Assembly (NCBI GenBank): GCA_016903695.1
Contig: JADQBB010000008.1
Span: forward strand, 1 to 64,000
DNA length: 64,000 nucleotides
Direction of reading: 5' to 3'
Source of the DNA: Chlorogloea purpurea SAG 13.99
GTDB lineage: Bacteria; Cyanobacteriota; Cyanobacteriia; Cyanobacteriales; Microcystaceae
Shown here: positions 44,980-54,634 of the stretch, piece by piece
Position numbering within the stretch: the first letter of the stretch is position 1
Layout of the letters: each line of letters opens with the position of its first letter
Notes under the pieces: generated by a model
Seen by the model: the letters and a program-made list of their open reading frames with translations, nothing else
What the model was told of the DNA's origin: nothing
The model's database searches: none
Translations under genes and position numbers: made by a program

Positions 44980-45780
44980 CTACGCTGTCTGTAATAACTT
45001 CCAGCTAACGGAGACGAGAAGCCCGTAAATTAGAACTTGTAGTGCGTTTCGCGGTACATAGCCGCACAATTTAGCCCCCACTAAAACCCCAGGCAAACCC
45101 CCGCACCAGATGGGTAAAACGATCGACCAGTCCACGGTTCCCAATCCTAAATGACCGATGGAAGTGCAGGTGAGGAGAATAGAAGCTTGAGACATATCCG
45201 TGCCCACCAGCTTGCGGGCATCTAGTTGAAAAAAGGTCATCAATACTAAAGCGAATAGGGAACCGCTGGAAATACTCGTTAAACCTACCAGATAACCGAG
45301 AATCGCTCCTAGTGCGATTGCGGTTAACTGACCCGATTTAGTACCGAGGTCTAATTTCGGTAGGGAGATAAAAACCGTTGCCGGAAAAAGGAGGGACAGA
45401 GATAATTCCGTCAACGCCAGCAAGGTAACGGCCAGAAGAACTACACCGATCGCGTGAGGTAGAATGCGATCGATCTGGCACACGTCTTTATGGATCTGGC
45501 AATAGTGAAAGCTGGTCAAACCCAGCGCAGAACCTGGTACACTACCGAGAGCTAGCCACTTCACCACCGTTAGATCTACGGTTTTTTGTTGCCAATGACG
45601 GACGCTACCCACCACCTTCAGCAATCCTGCGGCTACAACGTCGGAACCGACCGCGGTAGTGGCGGGAACTTGAAACAAGAATATGAGCATGGGGGTTATC
45701 AGGGAAGCCCCGCCGATTCCCGTCAAACCGACGATAATCCCAACAAAAAAGCTAGATAGAGTCAGTAGAGGGTAATCCAT
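44980..45780 (-). CDS. TauE/SafE family sulfite/anion exporter-like permease
   Basis: A 266-residue membrane protein with about eight hydrophobic helices in two related halves. The first half carries GIIVGLTGIGGASLITPMLIF and ATTAVGSDVVAAGLLKVVGSVRHW (about 13-63), the second GAILGYLVGLTSISSGSLFALVLM and KLVGTDMSQASILLTCTSIGHL, which are the family's repeated motifs. Members carry sulfite, sulfonates or other organic anions, often outward. No sulphur-metabolism gene lies beside it, so the substrate is open. Convergent with argZ. Confidence 0.88.
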   Translation of the reverse strand: MDYPLLTLSSFFVGIIVGLTGIGGASLITPMLIFLFQVPATTAVGSDVVAAGLLKVVGSVRHWQQKTVDLTVVKWLALGSVPGSALGLTSFHYCQIHKDVCQIDRILPHAIGVVLLAVTLLALTELSLSLLFPATVFISLPKLDLGTKSGQLTAIALGAILGYLVGLTSISSGSLFALVLMTFFQLDARKLVGTDMSQASILLTCTSIGHLGLGTVDWSIVLPIWCGGLPGVLVGAKLCGYVPRNALQVLIYGLLVSVSWKLLQTA

Positions 45781-46219
45781 AAATACAGTAAAACTATCGA
45801 CTTACTTTATTTTAGCCGCAAGAAGTTTTTTAAATACAATAATAAGATAGATTTTTAATGTATTGGACGGGGATGTTTAATCGCCTTAACCACTCGGATT
45901 TCCCAAAAACAGTAAGACCCAGTAGGGGCACTGCCTTCAGGACGCATCTTTTCCCGAAGGAATAATCGCCACTCCTAAATTTACGGTGGTTTGTCAACTC
46001 TCATATTAATGAGTCCATTAAGGCGACCGAATCATATCTTCAAGTAGCCTGTTTTCACTGCTTTACTACCCTGTTAATATATAGTGGGAAAATATACAGC
46101 GTTTCCCCACCTGATGAGGTACATCTAACACCTGCTTCCTGCCGACTGCATTAAACCAGGCTCTCTGTACCTCACAACAGCGAGAAATGCTATAAGTGGC
46201 AAAATTGTTAAGATAAATC
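45781..46219. other. Structured 439-bp gap, possibly a decayed element or non-coding RNA
   Basis: No supported gene. Two adjacent hairpins are visible: GTGGG...CCCAC (46084-46110) and GAGGTACA...TGTACCTC (46116-46173). Further left, TCGCCTTAA (45881-45889) is inverted at 46018-46026. The minus strand has a short frame with stops on all sides. No tnpB-like protein text was found. A small RNA or a MITE-like remnant is possible. Confidence 0.4.
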
Positions 46220-46849
46220 ATGTCTGTATCTCCTATATATAAAGGACAATTCGGTGAATTTACGATCACGGAGAACGACCGCCGGGGCGTTATTCTCTAT
46301 CGTAGTGGTTTAACCTTTGCGGCTCTAAGTTTCGCCTCCGCCACTTGGTTACTCCTTCAATCGCCCCAACAACCTCATTACCTTAACTGGCTCACTCCAC
46401 TATACGGACTTTTTTCTCTGGGGTTAGCTTTGAGTCTCTTGACGATCCATATTTATCTGGTTTCTCTCCATCGCCTGTTACAACTGTTTTGGATTATCGG
46501 CACTGTCTCGGCTATAATTTTTATTTTCAGCAACCCCGCTCCTTTGGGGGTTTTAGTATATGAAAATCCGTTGACTTTATTGGGTATAGGTTTTACTTTT
46601 GCGGCTCTGACCGGTATTTATTTTAAAGAGGCTTTTTGTTTCGATCGCCTTCCCACTAAAGTTTTAACACCCTTGGTGCCTTTTTTACTGTTAGGCCATT
46701 TATTTGGCTGGGTTCCCGATAATATTAAGCAATTTCTGTTGATCGTCTGGTCGGTTTTTTTTATAACTTTTGCTATAACTAAATTCTGGCAACCTATAGC
46801 AGATGATATAGGGGATAAATCCGTGTTCGCTCATCTACAAGGACATTAG
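46220..46849 (+). CDS. DUF2301 family membrane protein
   Basis: A 209-residue integral membrane protein with about six helices. The N-terminus YKGQFGEFTITENDRRGVILYRSGL is characteristic of the cyanobacterial DUF2301 family. Hydrophobic spans then cover about 30-195, including PLGVLVYENPLTLLGIGFTFAALTGIYFKEAFCF in the middle and a C-terminal FLLIVWSVFFITFAITKFWQPI. Relatives occur in cyanobacteria and a few other bacteria; function unknown. The next gene starts 6 bp on, so the two are probably cotranscribed. Confidence 0.8.
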   Translation: MSVSPIYKGQFGEFTITENDRRGVILYRSGLTFAALSFASATWLLLQSPQQPHYLNWLTPLYGLFSLGLALSLLTIHIYLVSLHRLLQLFWIIGTVSAIIFIFSNPAPLGVLVYENPLTLLGIGFTFAALTGIYFKEAFCFDRLPTKVLTPLVPFLLLGHLFGWVPDNIKQFLLIVWSVFFITFAITKFWQPIADDIGDKSVFAHLQGH

Positions 46850-46855
46850 TGATTT

Positions 46856-47539
46856 ATGCCCGTTACATATCAGGAAATGTTTTGGGGCTTATTAGAGTAC
46901 AAGCCCCAATGGTCATTAACTTGGAAAGCTTGGTTAATTCTGATTGGCTTCCTCTCGGCTTTGATAGTACTAGTTATCAATAAGATACCGGAATTTTTAG
47001 CGATTGTGTCTCCCATTGAGGCAGATGCTTTATTGATAGAAGGTTGGGCGGGAGACCCAGTCATAGAAGGAGGCGTGCAGGAATTTTTTCAAGGTAACTA
47101 TAAATTTATTATCACTACCGGATTCCCCCTCTATCGTGGGTCTTTTCTCCTTCCCTATAAATCCTACGCCGAATTGGCTAAGGTTACGGCGATTAAATTA
47201 GGTGTGGAGCCTGATAAAGTAGAAGCTATTCCCACTTCCGTAGTTGATAGAGATAGAACCGCCGCCGCCGCCTTGGCGGTGAAAGACTGGTTGTTGAAGA
47301 GCGACGCGAAAATTAAATCCCTCAATATCTACTCTTTCGATGTACACACCAGGAGAAGTTATCTGATCTATAAGAAGGTTTTAGGTGATGACTTTTTGGT
47401 AGGTGCGATCGCTTATCTCAATAAGGATTATGACCATCAACGCTGGTGGGCATCCAGTATGGGTTTTCGTTACATCATTGAAGAATCTTTAGCGTACATA
47501 TACGCTAGATTGATTTGGTACTTCACATTTAGAGACTGA
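46856..47539 (+). CDS. ElyC/SanA/YdcF-like (DUF218) membrane-anchored protein
   Basis: A 227-residue protein with one N-terminal transmembrane segment (about 22-42) and a DUF218-type domain outside the cytoplasm. PIEADALLIEGWAGDPVIEGGV (about 52-73), KFIITTGFPLYRG (about 82-94), and VVDRDRTAAAALAVKDWL (about 128-145) fit the family, although the usual second acidic motif is looser than in E. coli SanA. DUF218 proteins are associated with envelope integrity and cell-wall recycling. It follows the DUF2301 gene by 6 bp on the same strand. Confidence 0.75.
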   Translation: MPVTYQEMFWGLLEYKPQWSLTWKAWLILIGFLSALIVLVINKIPEFLAIVSPIEADALLIEGWAGDPVIEGGVQEFFQGNYKFIITTGFPLYRGSFLLPYKSYAELAKVTAIKLGVEPDKVEAIPTSVVDRDRTAAAALAVKDWLLKSDAKIKSLNIYSFDVHTRRSYLIYKKVLGDDFLVGAIAYLNKDYDHQRWWASSMGFRYIIEESLAYIYARLIWYFTFRD

Positions 47540-47869
47540 ATACCCATCTTTGGTAAGATTTTTGTCATTTTGTCATCTAGGATGCAACGAGTTTTTAGGA
47601 ATATTGGTAATTTAACTGTACCTTGAAGACTTCTCATCAGCGAAAATTTTTCTCATAATCTTTACAATCGTTAACAAAAGGGGTATGATTGTTAGATAAC
47701 TTAACTCTAATGAGTAGCGAACTCATCCCTGAGAGGCGATCAAAAATTTTCAAACCCATTGAAACAAAAAGATAGCCGTTGACACCAATAACATTTAAAA
47801 CGAACTTTTAATCCATTCTCAAGCCTCATCATATATTTCACATTTGTCAATCAAGGAAAATCGCTCTTT
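47540..47869. other. Leader region upstream of the sigma factor gene
   Basis: 330 bp without a supported gene. A direct repeat TTTGTCAT-TTTGTCAT lies near 47560-47575. Such a long leader would fit regulated transcription or translation of the sigma factor gene; no riboswitch was recognised. Confidence 0.45.
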
Positions 47870-48826
47870 ATGAAAACTCCTAAAAACCCTACCGATCCAG
47901 TACGTGCGTACCTTAGAGAAATCGGTCGAGTACCGTTACTCAGTCACGAAGAAGAAATCCTCTACGCTAAACAGGTACAGAAACAGATATTAGTTGAAAA
48001 ACAAAAAGAGCAATTAGCAGCAGTATTAGGATACCAACCCAGCTTGGATCAATGGGCGGAGGCGGTAGGTGTAACCGGAGCCGAATTAGAAAAAATAATC
48101 GGCGCCGGAGAATTAGCCAAACGCAAAATGGTAGAGGCGAATCTACGTTTAGTCGTATCGGTGGCGAAAAAGTACCTGAAACGTAATCTCGACTTATTGG
48201 ATCTAATCCAAGAGGGTACGATAGGAATGCAGAGGGGAGTAGAAAAATTCGACCCGACCAAAGGTTATCGTTTCTCCACGTACGCTTACTGGTGGATACG
48301 TCAGGCGATAACGCGCGCGATAGCGGAGAAGAGTCGCACTATTCGCCTACCAATCCACATCACCGAAAAACTGAACAAGATCAAAAAAGCCCAGAGAAAT
48401 CTGGCACAAGAAAAAGGTAGGGCGGCGACAATTGCCGAATTAGCCGAAGAATTAGAACTAACACCCCGCCAAGTTAGAGATTATCTCGAAAGAGCGAGAC
48501 AACCCTTATCCTTGGATCTGCGGGTAGGAGATAATCAAGATACAGAATTGGGAGAGTTATTAGAAGATACCGGTGTTTCTCCCGAAGAATTCGCATCTCA
48601 CTCCGCCCTACAATTGGATCTAGAAAAACTGATGGATGACCTCACTCCCCAACAGAGAGAAGTGCTATCCCTGCGGTTCGGATTGAGCGACGGTCAACCC
48701 TTGACCCTGGCGAAAATCGGTTTACAGTTAAATATCAGCCGGGAGAGAGTGCGACAGATCGAAAGGGAAGCTTTAGCCAAATTACGCAAACGTAAAGGCA
48801 ATATCAGGGAATATCTAGCTAGTTAA
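47870..48826 (+). CDS. sigD: Group 2 sigma-70 factor, SigD-like
   Basis: A 318-residue primary-like sigma factor lacking the long N-terminal region 1.1. Region 1.2 begins [22 protein letters not shown]; region 2 is [55 protein letters not shown], with the -10-binding YxxxYxxWW aromatic residues. Region 4.2 is [27 protein letters not shown]. Length and the compact N-terminus match group 2 factors, closest in size to SigD, a high-light and redox-responsive type, but assigning the letter is tentative. It stands alone with a 330-bp upstream region. Confidence 0.85.
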   Translation: MKTPKNPTDPVRAYLREIGRVPLLSHEEEILYAKQVQKQILVEKQKEQLAAVLGYQPSLDQWAEAVGVTGAELEKIIGAGELAKRKMVEANLRLVVSVAKKYLKRNLDLLDLIQEGTIGMQRGVEKFDPTKGYRFSTYAYWWIRQAITRAIAEKSRTIRLPIHITEKLNKIKKAQRNLAQEKGRAATIAELAEELELTPRQVRDYLERARQPLSLDLRVGDNQDTELGELLEDTGVSPEEFASHSALQLDLEKLMDDLTPQQREVLSLRFGLSDGQPLTLAKIGLQLNISRERVRQIEREALAKLRKRKGNIREYLAS

Positions 48827-48961
48827 ATCGATGAGTCGGCGAACCAACCAATCAGGTACGGTTCTACCGACTTCCAAGGGGGAAAAAAATTGTTACAGTA
48901 TAAACATTGATTTGTACGTGAGATTTAGTAAATTGCCCGGTTTAAAGATAGAAACAATTAT

Positions 48962-48967
48962 AGGAGG
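48962..48967 (+). promoter_or_regulatory. Ribosome binding site that fixes a GTG start
   Basis: AGGAGG lies 6 bp before a GTG at 48974, a strong site that supports GTG as the start of the DUF760 gene; no in-frame ATG is available nearby. Confidence 0.85.
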
Positions 48968-48973
48968 CAGTAC

Positions 48974-49315
48974 GTGAGTAACGAATTAAATCGCTCTCAA
49001 AATATATTTAATTCAGAAGCGGGTTCAAGCGATAATTTATGGCAGTACGTGCAGGGTTTACACCCGGAAACGATCGCTCAATTATCCAAGCCAGAATCAG
49101 CAGAAGTGTTTCAAGTGATGGAACGTAATATCATCGGTTTATTAGGTAATCTACCTTCTGAACATTTCAGCGTCACTGTTAACACCAGTAGAGAACACTT
49201 GGGGCGCTTACTAGCTTCAGCGATGATGAGCGGTTATTTCCTACGCAACGCTGAACAGAGAATGAATTTTGAAAAGTCTCTCTACACTGTCCAGAATCCT
49301 ATGGGCGAAGACTAG
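48974..49315 (+). CDS. DUF760 family protein
   Basis: A 113-residue soluble protein starting at GTG, preceded by a strong AGGAGG. The pattern LWQYVQGLHPETIAQLSKPES, EVFQVMERNIIGLLGNLPSEHFSVTVNTSREHLGRLLASAMMSGYFLRNAEQRM matches the DUF760 family, which is limited to cyanobacteria and plastids and resembles a short helical bundle. In plants a related protein binds to components of chloroplast translation or stress, but no function is proved. It is 8 bp upstream of the mutT gene, suggesting cotranscription. Confidence 0.85.
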   Translation: MSNELNRSQNIFNSEAGSSDNLWQYVQGLHPETIAQLSKPESAEVFQVMERNIIGLLGNLPSEHFSVTVNTSREHLGRLLASAMMSGYFLRNAEQRMNFEKSLYTVQNPMGED

Positions 49316-49323
49316 ATAGGTTT

Positions 49324-49731
49324 ATGGATGTTCAGTGTCAGCCCCGGAAAAATATCGGCGTGGCTGTAATTAAAAACTCGGCTGGATTGATATTGATCGA
49401 CCGTCGTCGGAGTCAAGGATCGTTCGGAGGCTTCTGGGAGTTTCCAGGCGGTAAAGTTGAATCCGACGAAACTGTCGAGGAATGTATTAAACGGGAAATC
49501 AAGGAAGAAATCGGGATCGAGATAAGTGTGGAATCCCACTTGATGACGATCGATCATACTTACTCGCAGTTCAACGTTCGTCTACAAGTTTACAACTGCC
49601 AGTACGTGAGTGGCGAACCCCAGCCCTTGGAGTGTGAAGAGATCCTTTGGGTTGCCGTGGATGACCTGCATAACTATAATTTCCCCTCTGCCAACCTTCA
49701 AATTATCTCTGCCTTACGGCTGACGCTCTAA
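49324..49731 (+). CDS. mutT: 8-oxo-dGTP diphosphatase (MutT/Nudix)
   Basis: A 135-residue Nudix hydrolase with the full box GGKVESDETVEECIKREIKEEIG (about 40-62), where Glu residues bind Mg2+. Preceding IGVAVIKNSAGLILIDRR and FWEFPGGK are typical for MutT, and the C-terminal strand QPLECEEILWVAVDDL follows. MutT removes 8-oxo-dGTP from the nucleotide pool to prevent transversions. The N-terminal MDVQCQPRKN adds a few residues compared with E. coli. It is in an apparent operon behind DUF760, and overlaps the convergent conserved gene by 18 bp. Confidence 0.92.
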   Translation: MDVQCQPRKNIGVAVIKNSAGLILIDRRRSQGSFGGFWEFPGGKVESDETVEECIKREIKEEIGIEISVESHLMTIDHTYSQFNVRLQVYNCQYVSGEPQPLECEEILWVAVDDLHNYNFPSANLQIISALRLTL

Positions 49732-50157
49732 AATAGCCTCCATGGTGCTATTGAGATAATGACCGTTTAAAATGCCACTGGAGAGATGATAATTGTGATC
49801 ATTAATGCGATAGAAAGTTTCAAAGCCGCTGCGCCTTTGTCTGTCGCTTAGTACCCAATATCTTTGTATGATCGAGTCCACACCGATCCAACCCTCACCC
49901 TCGATTTGACCCAAGAGACTTTGCTGTAAAACGAAGGTATATTGTCTCTCGGCTGAATCCAAACGCCCTCGATATTGAAAGGAAATTTCGTCCCTATCGC
50001 TATTGACGAAGATAAGTTTAGTAACGATCGTGAACCAGTTATCTTGACTCCAAGCTATCAACAAACGACCTTTGACAGGTATCGGGGCTTGACCTCTTTC
50101 TGACCAAGTTCCCTCTAGTGACCATCTTCCTGGTTGTAACAAAAAAGAGTGAGACAA
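49714..50157 (-). CDS. Conserved cyanobacterial protein, unknown function
   Basis: A 147-residue soluble protein, beta-rich: PGRWSLEGTWSERGQAPIPVKGRLLIAWS, FTIVTKLIFVNSDRDEISFQYRGRLDS, YTFVLQQSLLGQIEGEGWIG and YWVLSDRQRRSGFETFYRIND. The layout of eight or more antiparallel strands suggests a lipocalin-like or FABP-like barrel, but the family is not identified with certainty. No signal peptide. It is between cysS and mutT on the minus strand, 46 bp downstream of cysS. Confidence 0.65.
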   Translation of the reverse strand: MSHSFLLQPGRWSLEGTWSERGQAPIPVKGRLLIAWSQDNWFTIVTKLIFVNSDRDEISFQYRGRLDSAERQYTFVLQQSLLGQIEGEGWIGVDSIIQRYWVLSDRQRRSGFETFYRINDHNYHLSSGILNGHYLNSTMEAILERQP

Positions 50158-50203
50158 TGATTCAAGCCTTTAAAGCGCAATGCTACTTTATCTTAAACTA
50201 ATT

Positions 50204-51631
50204 TCATGACCGATGCCATTTAGTTACGCCCCCTGGTGCGTCGATCAGCGTTATTCCCTGGGATTGGAGATAATCGCGAATCCGATCGCTTTCTTGATAA
50301 TTTTTCGCCTTTTTAGCCAACTTCCTTTCTTCAATTAGCTTTTCCACTTCCTCATCGCTGATACTTTTTGGAGTGGACGAGGAAGCATTTGCATCTACCA
50401 CCAAGCCCAGGACGTCGGCTAAAGTCACCAGAGTACGCCATAAGACAGCTAAATCCGTCATGGATACGGTTGTTTTCCCTTCATGGACAAGGATGTTACT
50501 TTCCCTGCGTAACTCTTTAGCCGTTTCAAACAAAACTGCCAAGCCGGCCGGGAAATTAAAATCTTGAGCGACGGCTTCTTTAAACTTCAGCACTAATTCC
50601 TCATCAATTTCCGAAGTTGTCAGCCCGTATTTATAACCGAAGGACAAACCTTCTTCCAGAGTTTGCCAACCATTAACCGCCGCAGTTAAAGCAGAATCGC
50701 TGAAATCGAGGGGTTTGCGGTAGTGAGCCTGTAGGATTAATAATCGCACCGGCATGGGGTGGTATTGCCCCAATAACTCGCGAATGGTGACGAAATTTTT
50801 TAAAGACTTGGACATCTTCTCGCCGCCGATTTTCACCATGCCGTTATGAAGCCAGTAACGCGCCAGAGGTTTCCCCGTGACGGCTTCACTCTGGGCGATT
50901 TCGTTTTCATGGTGGGGGAAGATCAAGTCATTGCCGCCCACGTGAATATCGATCGTTTCTCCTAACTTTTCCCGCACCATCGCCGAACATTCTATATGCC
51001 AACCTGGGCGGCCTTTGCCCCAAGGTGATTCCCAATTCGGTTCATCGGGTTTCGCTGCCTTCCAGAGGGCAAAATCGAAAGGATTCTGTTTCTTTTGAGA
51101 TTCTTCGTCGAAGGTTTCGACTCTGCCGCTGGCCCCTGCTTGTAAGTCTGCCAATTTTCTCCCGCTCAGTTTGCCGTATTCTGGGAAAGCAGAGACGCTG
51201 TAGTAAACGTCTCCAGAGGCTTCGTAAGCGTAGCCTTTTTGTTGAAGTTCGTAGACGAGGCGTTTGATACCGTCGAGAGTGTGGGTGGCGCGGGGATAAG
51301 CATCGGCTTTTCTCACGCCTAACTTTTCCATATCCTCGAAATAAGCCTCGATAAAACGATCGGCTATCTCAGCCATCGCCACCCCTTCATTCTTGGCTCT
51401 CTTCAAGATTTTATCGTCAATATCAGTGAAGTTCTGGATATAGTGAACTTTATAGCCGGAAAATTCTAAATAACGACGCACCAAGTCCCAAATTACGCAG
51501 GTGCGGGCGTGACCGAGGTGACAGTAATCGTATACTGTTATCCCGCAGCAATACATTCGTACGTGACCCGGTTCGATCGATTGGAACGGTTCTTCACGAC
51601 GAGTTAGGGTATTGTACAGGGTTAAGGTCAT
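50204..51631 (-). CDS. cysS: Cysteinyl-tRNA synthetase
   Basis: A 475-residue class I synthetase. The HIGH motif is HLGHAR (about 37-42), the KMSKS loop is GEKMSKSLKN (about 270-279), and the zinc-binding cysteines include Cys in CCGITVYD (about 28-35), GWHIECSAM and the HHENEIAQ stretch (about 240-250). The DALR-type helical C-terminal domain (from about 310) ends in the usual anticodon-binding tail. It attaches cysteine to tRNA-Cys. It stands 24 bp downstream of the CyRepA1 gene on the same strand, and so may be read from its transcript. Confidence 0.97.
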   Translation of the reverse strand: MTLTLYNTLTRREEPFQSIEPGHVRMYCCGITVYDYCHLGHARTCVIWDLVRRYLEFSGYKVHYIQNFTDIDDKILKRAKNEGVAMAEIADRFIEAYFEDMEKLGVRKADAYPRATHTLDGIKRLVYELQQKGYAYEASGDVYYSVSAFPEYGKLSGRKLADLQAGASGRVETFDEESQKKQNPFDFALWKAAKPDEPNWESPWGKGRPGWHIECSAMVREKLGETIDIHVGGNDLIFPHHENEIAQSEAVTGKPLARYWLHNGMVKIGGEKMSKSLKNFVTIRELLGQYHPMPVRLLILQAHYRKPLDFSDSALTAAVNGWQTLEEGLSFGYKYGLTTSEIDEELVLKFKEAVAQDFNFPAGLAVLFETAKELRRESNILVHEGKTTVSMTDLAVLWRTLVTLADVLGLVVDANASSSTPKSISDEEVEKLIEERKLAKKAKNYQESDRIRDYLQSQGITLIDAPGGVTKWHRS

Positions 51632-51655
51632 TGTTTCTGATCAAGGGCTTTATTG

Positions 51656-54634
51656 CTAGTTCAATTTTAAGCTTAACTGTACGTATTGGTCATCTTCCGG
51701 TCTTGGCTTTTTCCCCCGGTGGAGACCGAACACATAATCTTCCGACCAAATTTCTGAACTGCCCGGACTGTATTCATCTTTGATGAGCCAGTTACGCAGC
51801 ACTATTTCTCTTTCGTCATATGGCTGGAGTATTTGATATATTTTCGTTAGTTTGTTGTTAATTTTTTTGCTCTTAATACATTTAAGTTCGTGACCTATCA
51901 AGTTTAAGAGACGGCGAATGATAGTGATGGGGGTGTTGTTTTTGGCGATGGTAACTTTAGCTATGCTTTTAATGTCGTGACGATGTTTGAGGGCTATCGT
52001 CGCCATAGCTTGTAGTTCAGGATCTCGATTGTGTAATTCTCGATCGCCGTCGGCAATTAATACGCTGATTCCCAATACTTCTAACATACCGATGATTGAA
52101 CCTAACTGGCTATGATTAAAGTCGGGGATGAATAAACTTCCCTCACCCGATCGAATTAATTTTTGAGCGTTTAAAGCTTCCCGATCGCACAAAAATCTCC
52201 TGCCGATAGTGAGGAAATAATGCAGGCGTAACTCTTGATACCAACCTCGATCGTCTTTACTCACCAATTGCGGTGTAATTTCTATACCGTAACGTTTTTG
52301 TAGCTCGTATTTTCTCACCGATCTTCTCTGTTGGGGTGTTTTCATCAAACATTTTTTTAACCCTTTATATTGGGTTTCTGTAATCGGCGTGGCTGAAGCG
52401 ATCGCCAAGCACTCATTTTCATAATTCTGCTCTTTAATTTCATTAATCGCCTCGGTTAATCGATTACTGTTTCCATTTTCTTCTACCTGTCCTCTTTCTT
52501 TCCAGATATGCCCTTCGCCTTCTAATAAAGTTTTGATTGTTTCTCGGTAATTGAGCATGGCGAGATTAACCCTCACCGCCATTTTCGCCCAACATAAAAG
52601 AGACTCCGCTTGAAACCCCGTATCTAAATCGTCTAGGGATTCTATATCTGATTGTTGTAAGAGGCGCAGATTAGTAGCCGTGAGTTTCTCCCCTGATGCT
52701 AGTAAATTAGGGATGGAAGTAGAGCCGTTACCGATCTTGTTAAAACCATAGGCGGCAGACCAAATATATCGCGGTACATTCTCTCTAATCCTGCCGAGAA
52801 ATTGACAGATAGATGTAGGTGTCTGGATTCCCTGGGCGATACACCAAACCGAGGTGAAGTGGGCTTTTAAATCGATACTGATCCCGGTTTCGATCGCCGG
52901 ACTGGCTAACACCACATCATACGCGCGGAAAGTCCCGTCACAATTTTTCATACATCCGTAAGCTTCATGACTGGGGTCGTTTAAAGATTCTGAATCTATC
53001 CTCAGTATTTTTGCTTTAGGAAACTGTTTCTTTAAATAGGATTCTAGATTATAAGTACCCCATTGACTGGTTAATTTTTGCGCCGATAGACAAACAAAAG
53101 GCTTGCCTCCCGCTTTAATATGTTTGACCAGATCTTTAACCAATTCCCTAGGATTAGTTTCCGTATAATTATGTACTTGCCATGCTTCTTGATAAGAGGG
53201 TCGCCAATCGTTAGCGATAACATAAGTATGTGGATCGATCCCCGATAAAGAAATCAGATAATCGAGGCTAACATCGCTCAAATCCGCATCGGCTATATAA
53301 ATTTGTCCGGCACCATCTAAAACTGTTTGCACTAATAATTTAAAGCTTTTCAGGATAGCAACTCGATTATTTTTACAAGTTTCTCCGTTTAACCCGTGCC
53401 AGAGTACCTGTTCTATTTCATCAATGATGATCACGCTATCTTCCCAATGGAGGGCATTAAATTGGGCTTGGGATTTAGGATGGAGGGAGTCTATACATAA
53501 TCCGTAGCCAAAACCCTCATTATCGGTGGTTACTTCCGTAATATATGGCAGTCCGAATCTGTGACATAATTCTTGAACTAATCGGACTCGATGCCCGATA
53601 ACTAATATTTTTTTACCTTGGTCTAAAGCTTGTTTGACTATGTTAGCCAAGTTTTGAGTTTTGCCAGTACCTTTACCGGATTTAATGGCTATTAATTGGG
53701 CGTTGTCGGGAATCGTTAATGGTGGTAAGTAGCGATGATTTAACCCTAAATTGGGTTCATAGGTGAGGCGATTCGATTCTCTAGCTTTCCAGTTATCTAA
53801 AGTTAAAGCGCTGTCGTACAGTTGCTGGAAATATTTCTCGCCTTTTTTACCGATAACATCATCTATGCCCTTACCTTGTTTGTTATCCCAAGTGATGACT
53901 TTGACTTTACAGCCGGCCGCACCCAACAAATAACCTAATTTTTTAATGGCCGTATTCACCGCGCGCAGGGTTTTGGGTTTACAATCTTGGTCGAATACTA
54001 TATATATTTCTCTTCCCTTGTCCGTTAATTCCTTTAACTGGGGGATAAGGTGGCTTTTACCTACGGCAATACCTTTATCGTCCCGTCTTCTCCTGTAGCC
54101 GTTATTGATGCCTGGCAAACCGATACTGGCGTAACCCGCCGTTAATAACGCCCCGGCTTTCTTGGCTCCTTCGGTGATACACAGGGGTACATCGGGGTTA
54201 TCTTTAAGCCATTGCCAGAAACCTCGATCGGTATCTTCTGCTAATATCGGTTTATTAACTGTCGCCCCTATCTTCTCCCACAGGTGCGAAGGTACTTTCA
54301 GGGCGAATATGCCCGTGGGTGTCATGGGTGGATGTTCGTACTTGATGGCTTTGTTTTTCTTGCCGCCGCGGCGGGGTTTATGAGGTTTAAAGCATCCCCA
54401 TATATCATTCTCGCCCGTTAATACATCCACTCCCGAACACCACCAGCCCCCCAATTCCGTATGGGAATACCTTTTAAGTATATTCGTCTCAACTCTGCCA
54501 TCGTTCCTTCTCGGCAATTGTTCAGCGTATAATAGATATTCCCCCGCTTCTATCCCTTCGAGGGGTTGGACGTTTAATCTGATTAACTCCTCATCGACAC
54601 CGCTACTTACCCACTCTCGCACATAACTTTCCAT
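51656..54634 (-). CDS. CyRepA1-family plasmid-type replication protein (primase-helicase)
   Basis: A 992-residue protein of the CyRepA1 type that replicates small cyanobacterial plasmids. The N-terminal half has a DUF3854/TOPRIM-like region: VPLCITEGAKKAGALLTAGY (about 148-167) and IYIVFDQDC (about 211-219), giving the acidic residues for priming. A superfamily 2-like helicase part follows: Walker A AIKSGKGTGKTQNLA (about 319-333), Walker B VIIIDEIEQVLW (about 402-413) and the arginine-finger region CQFLGRIREN (about 610-619). The C-terminal third is helical. No partition, copy-control or origin iterons were seen nearby. It lies on the chromosome beside tatA and cysS. Confidence 0.88.
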   Translation of the reverse strand: MESYVREWVSSGVDEELIRLNVQPLEGIEAGEYLLYAEQLPRRNDGRVETNILKRYSHTELGGWWCSGVDVLTGENDIWGCFKPHKPRRGGKKNKAIKYEHPPMTPTGIFALKVPSHLWEKIGATVNKPILAEDTDRGFWQWLKDNPDVPLCITEGAKKAGALLTAGYASIGLPGINNGYRRRRDDKGIAVGKSHLIPQLKELTDKGREIYIVFDQDCKPKTLRAVNTAIKKLGYLLGAAGCKVKVITWDNKQGKGIDDVIGKKGEKYFQQLYDSALTLDNWKARESNRLTYEPNLGLNHRYLPPLTIPDNAQLIAIKSGKGTGKTQNLANIVKQALDQGKKILVIGHRVRLVQELCHRFGLPYITEVTTDNEGFGYGLCIDSLHPKSQAQFNALHWEDSVIIIDEIEQVLWHGLNGETCKNNRVAILKSFKLLVQTVLDGAGQIYIADADLSDVSLDYLISLSGIDPHTYVIANDWRPSYQEAWQVHNYTETNPRELVKDLVKHIKAGGKPFVCLSAQKLTSQWGTYNLESYLKKQFPKAKILRIDSESLNDPSHEAYGCMKNCDGTFRAYDVVLASPAIETGISIDLKAHFTSVWCIAQGIQTPTSICQFLGRIRENVPRYIWSAAYGFNKIGNGSTSIPNLLASGEKLTATNLRLLQQSDIESLDDLDTGFQAESLLCWAKMAVRVNLAMLNYRETIKTLLEGEGHIWKERGQVEENGNSNRLTEAINEIKEQNYENECLAIASATPITETQYKGLKKCLMKTPQQRRSVRKYELQKRYGIEITPQLVSKDDRGWYQELRLHYFLTIGRRFLCDREALNAQKLIRSGEGSLFIPDFNHSQLGSIIGMLEVLGISVLIADGDRELHNRDPELQAMATIALKHRHDIKSIAKVTIAKNNTPITIIRRLLNLIGHELKCIKSKKINNKLTKIYQILQPYDEREIVLRNWLIKDEYSPGSSEIWSEDYVFGLHRGKKPRPEDDQYVQLSLKLN

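Noticed and set aside
46066-46269. 67-codon minus-strand frame at the start of the DUF2301 gene
   Set aside because: Overlaps the real start, has no homology and covers the paired hairpins.
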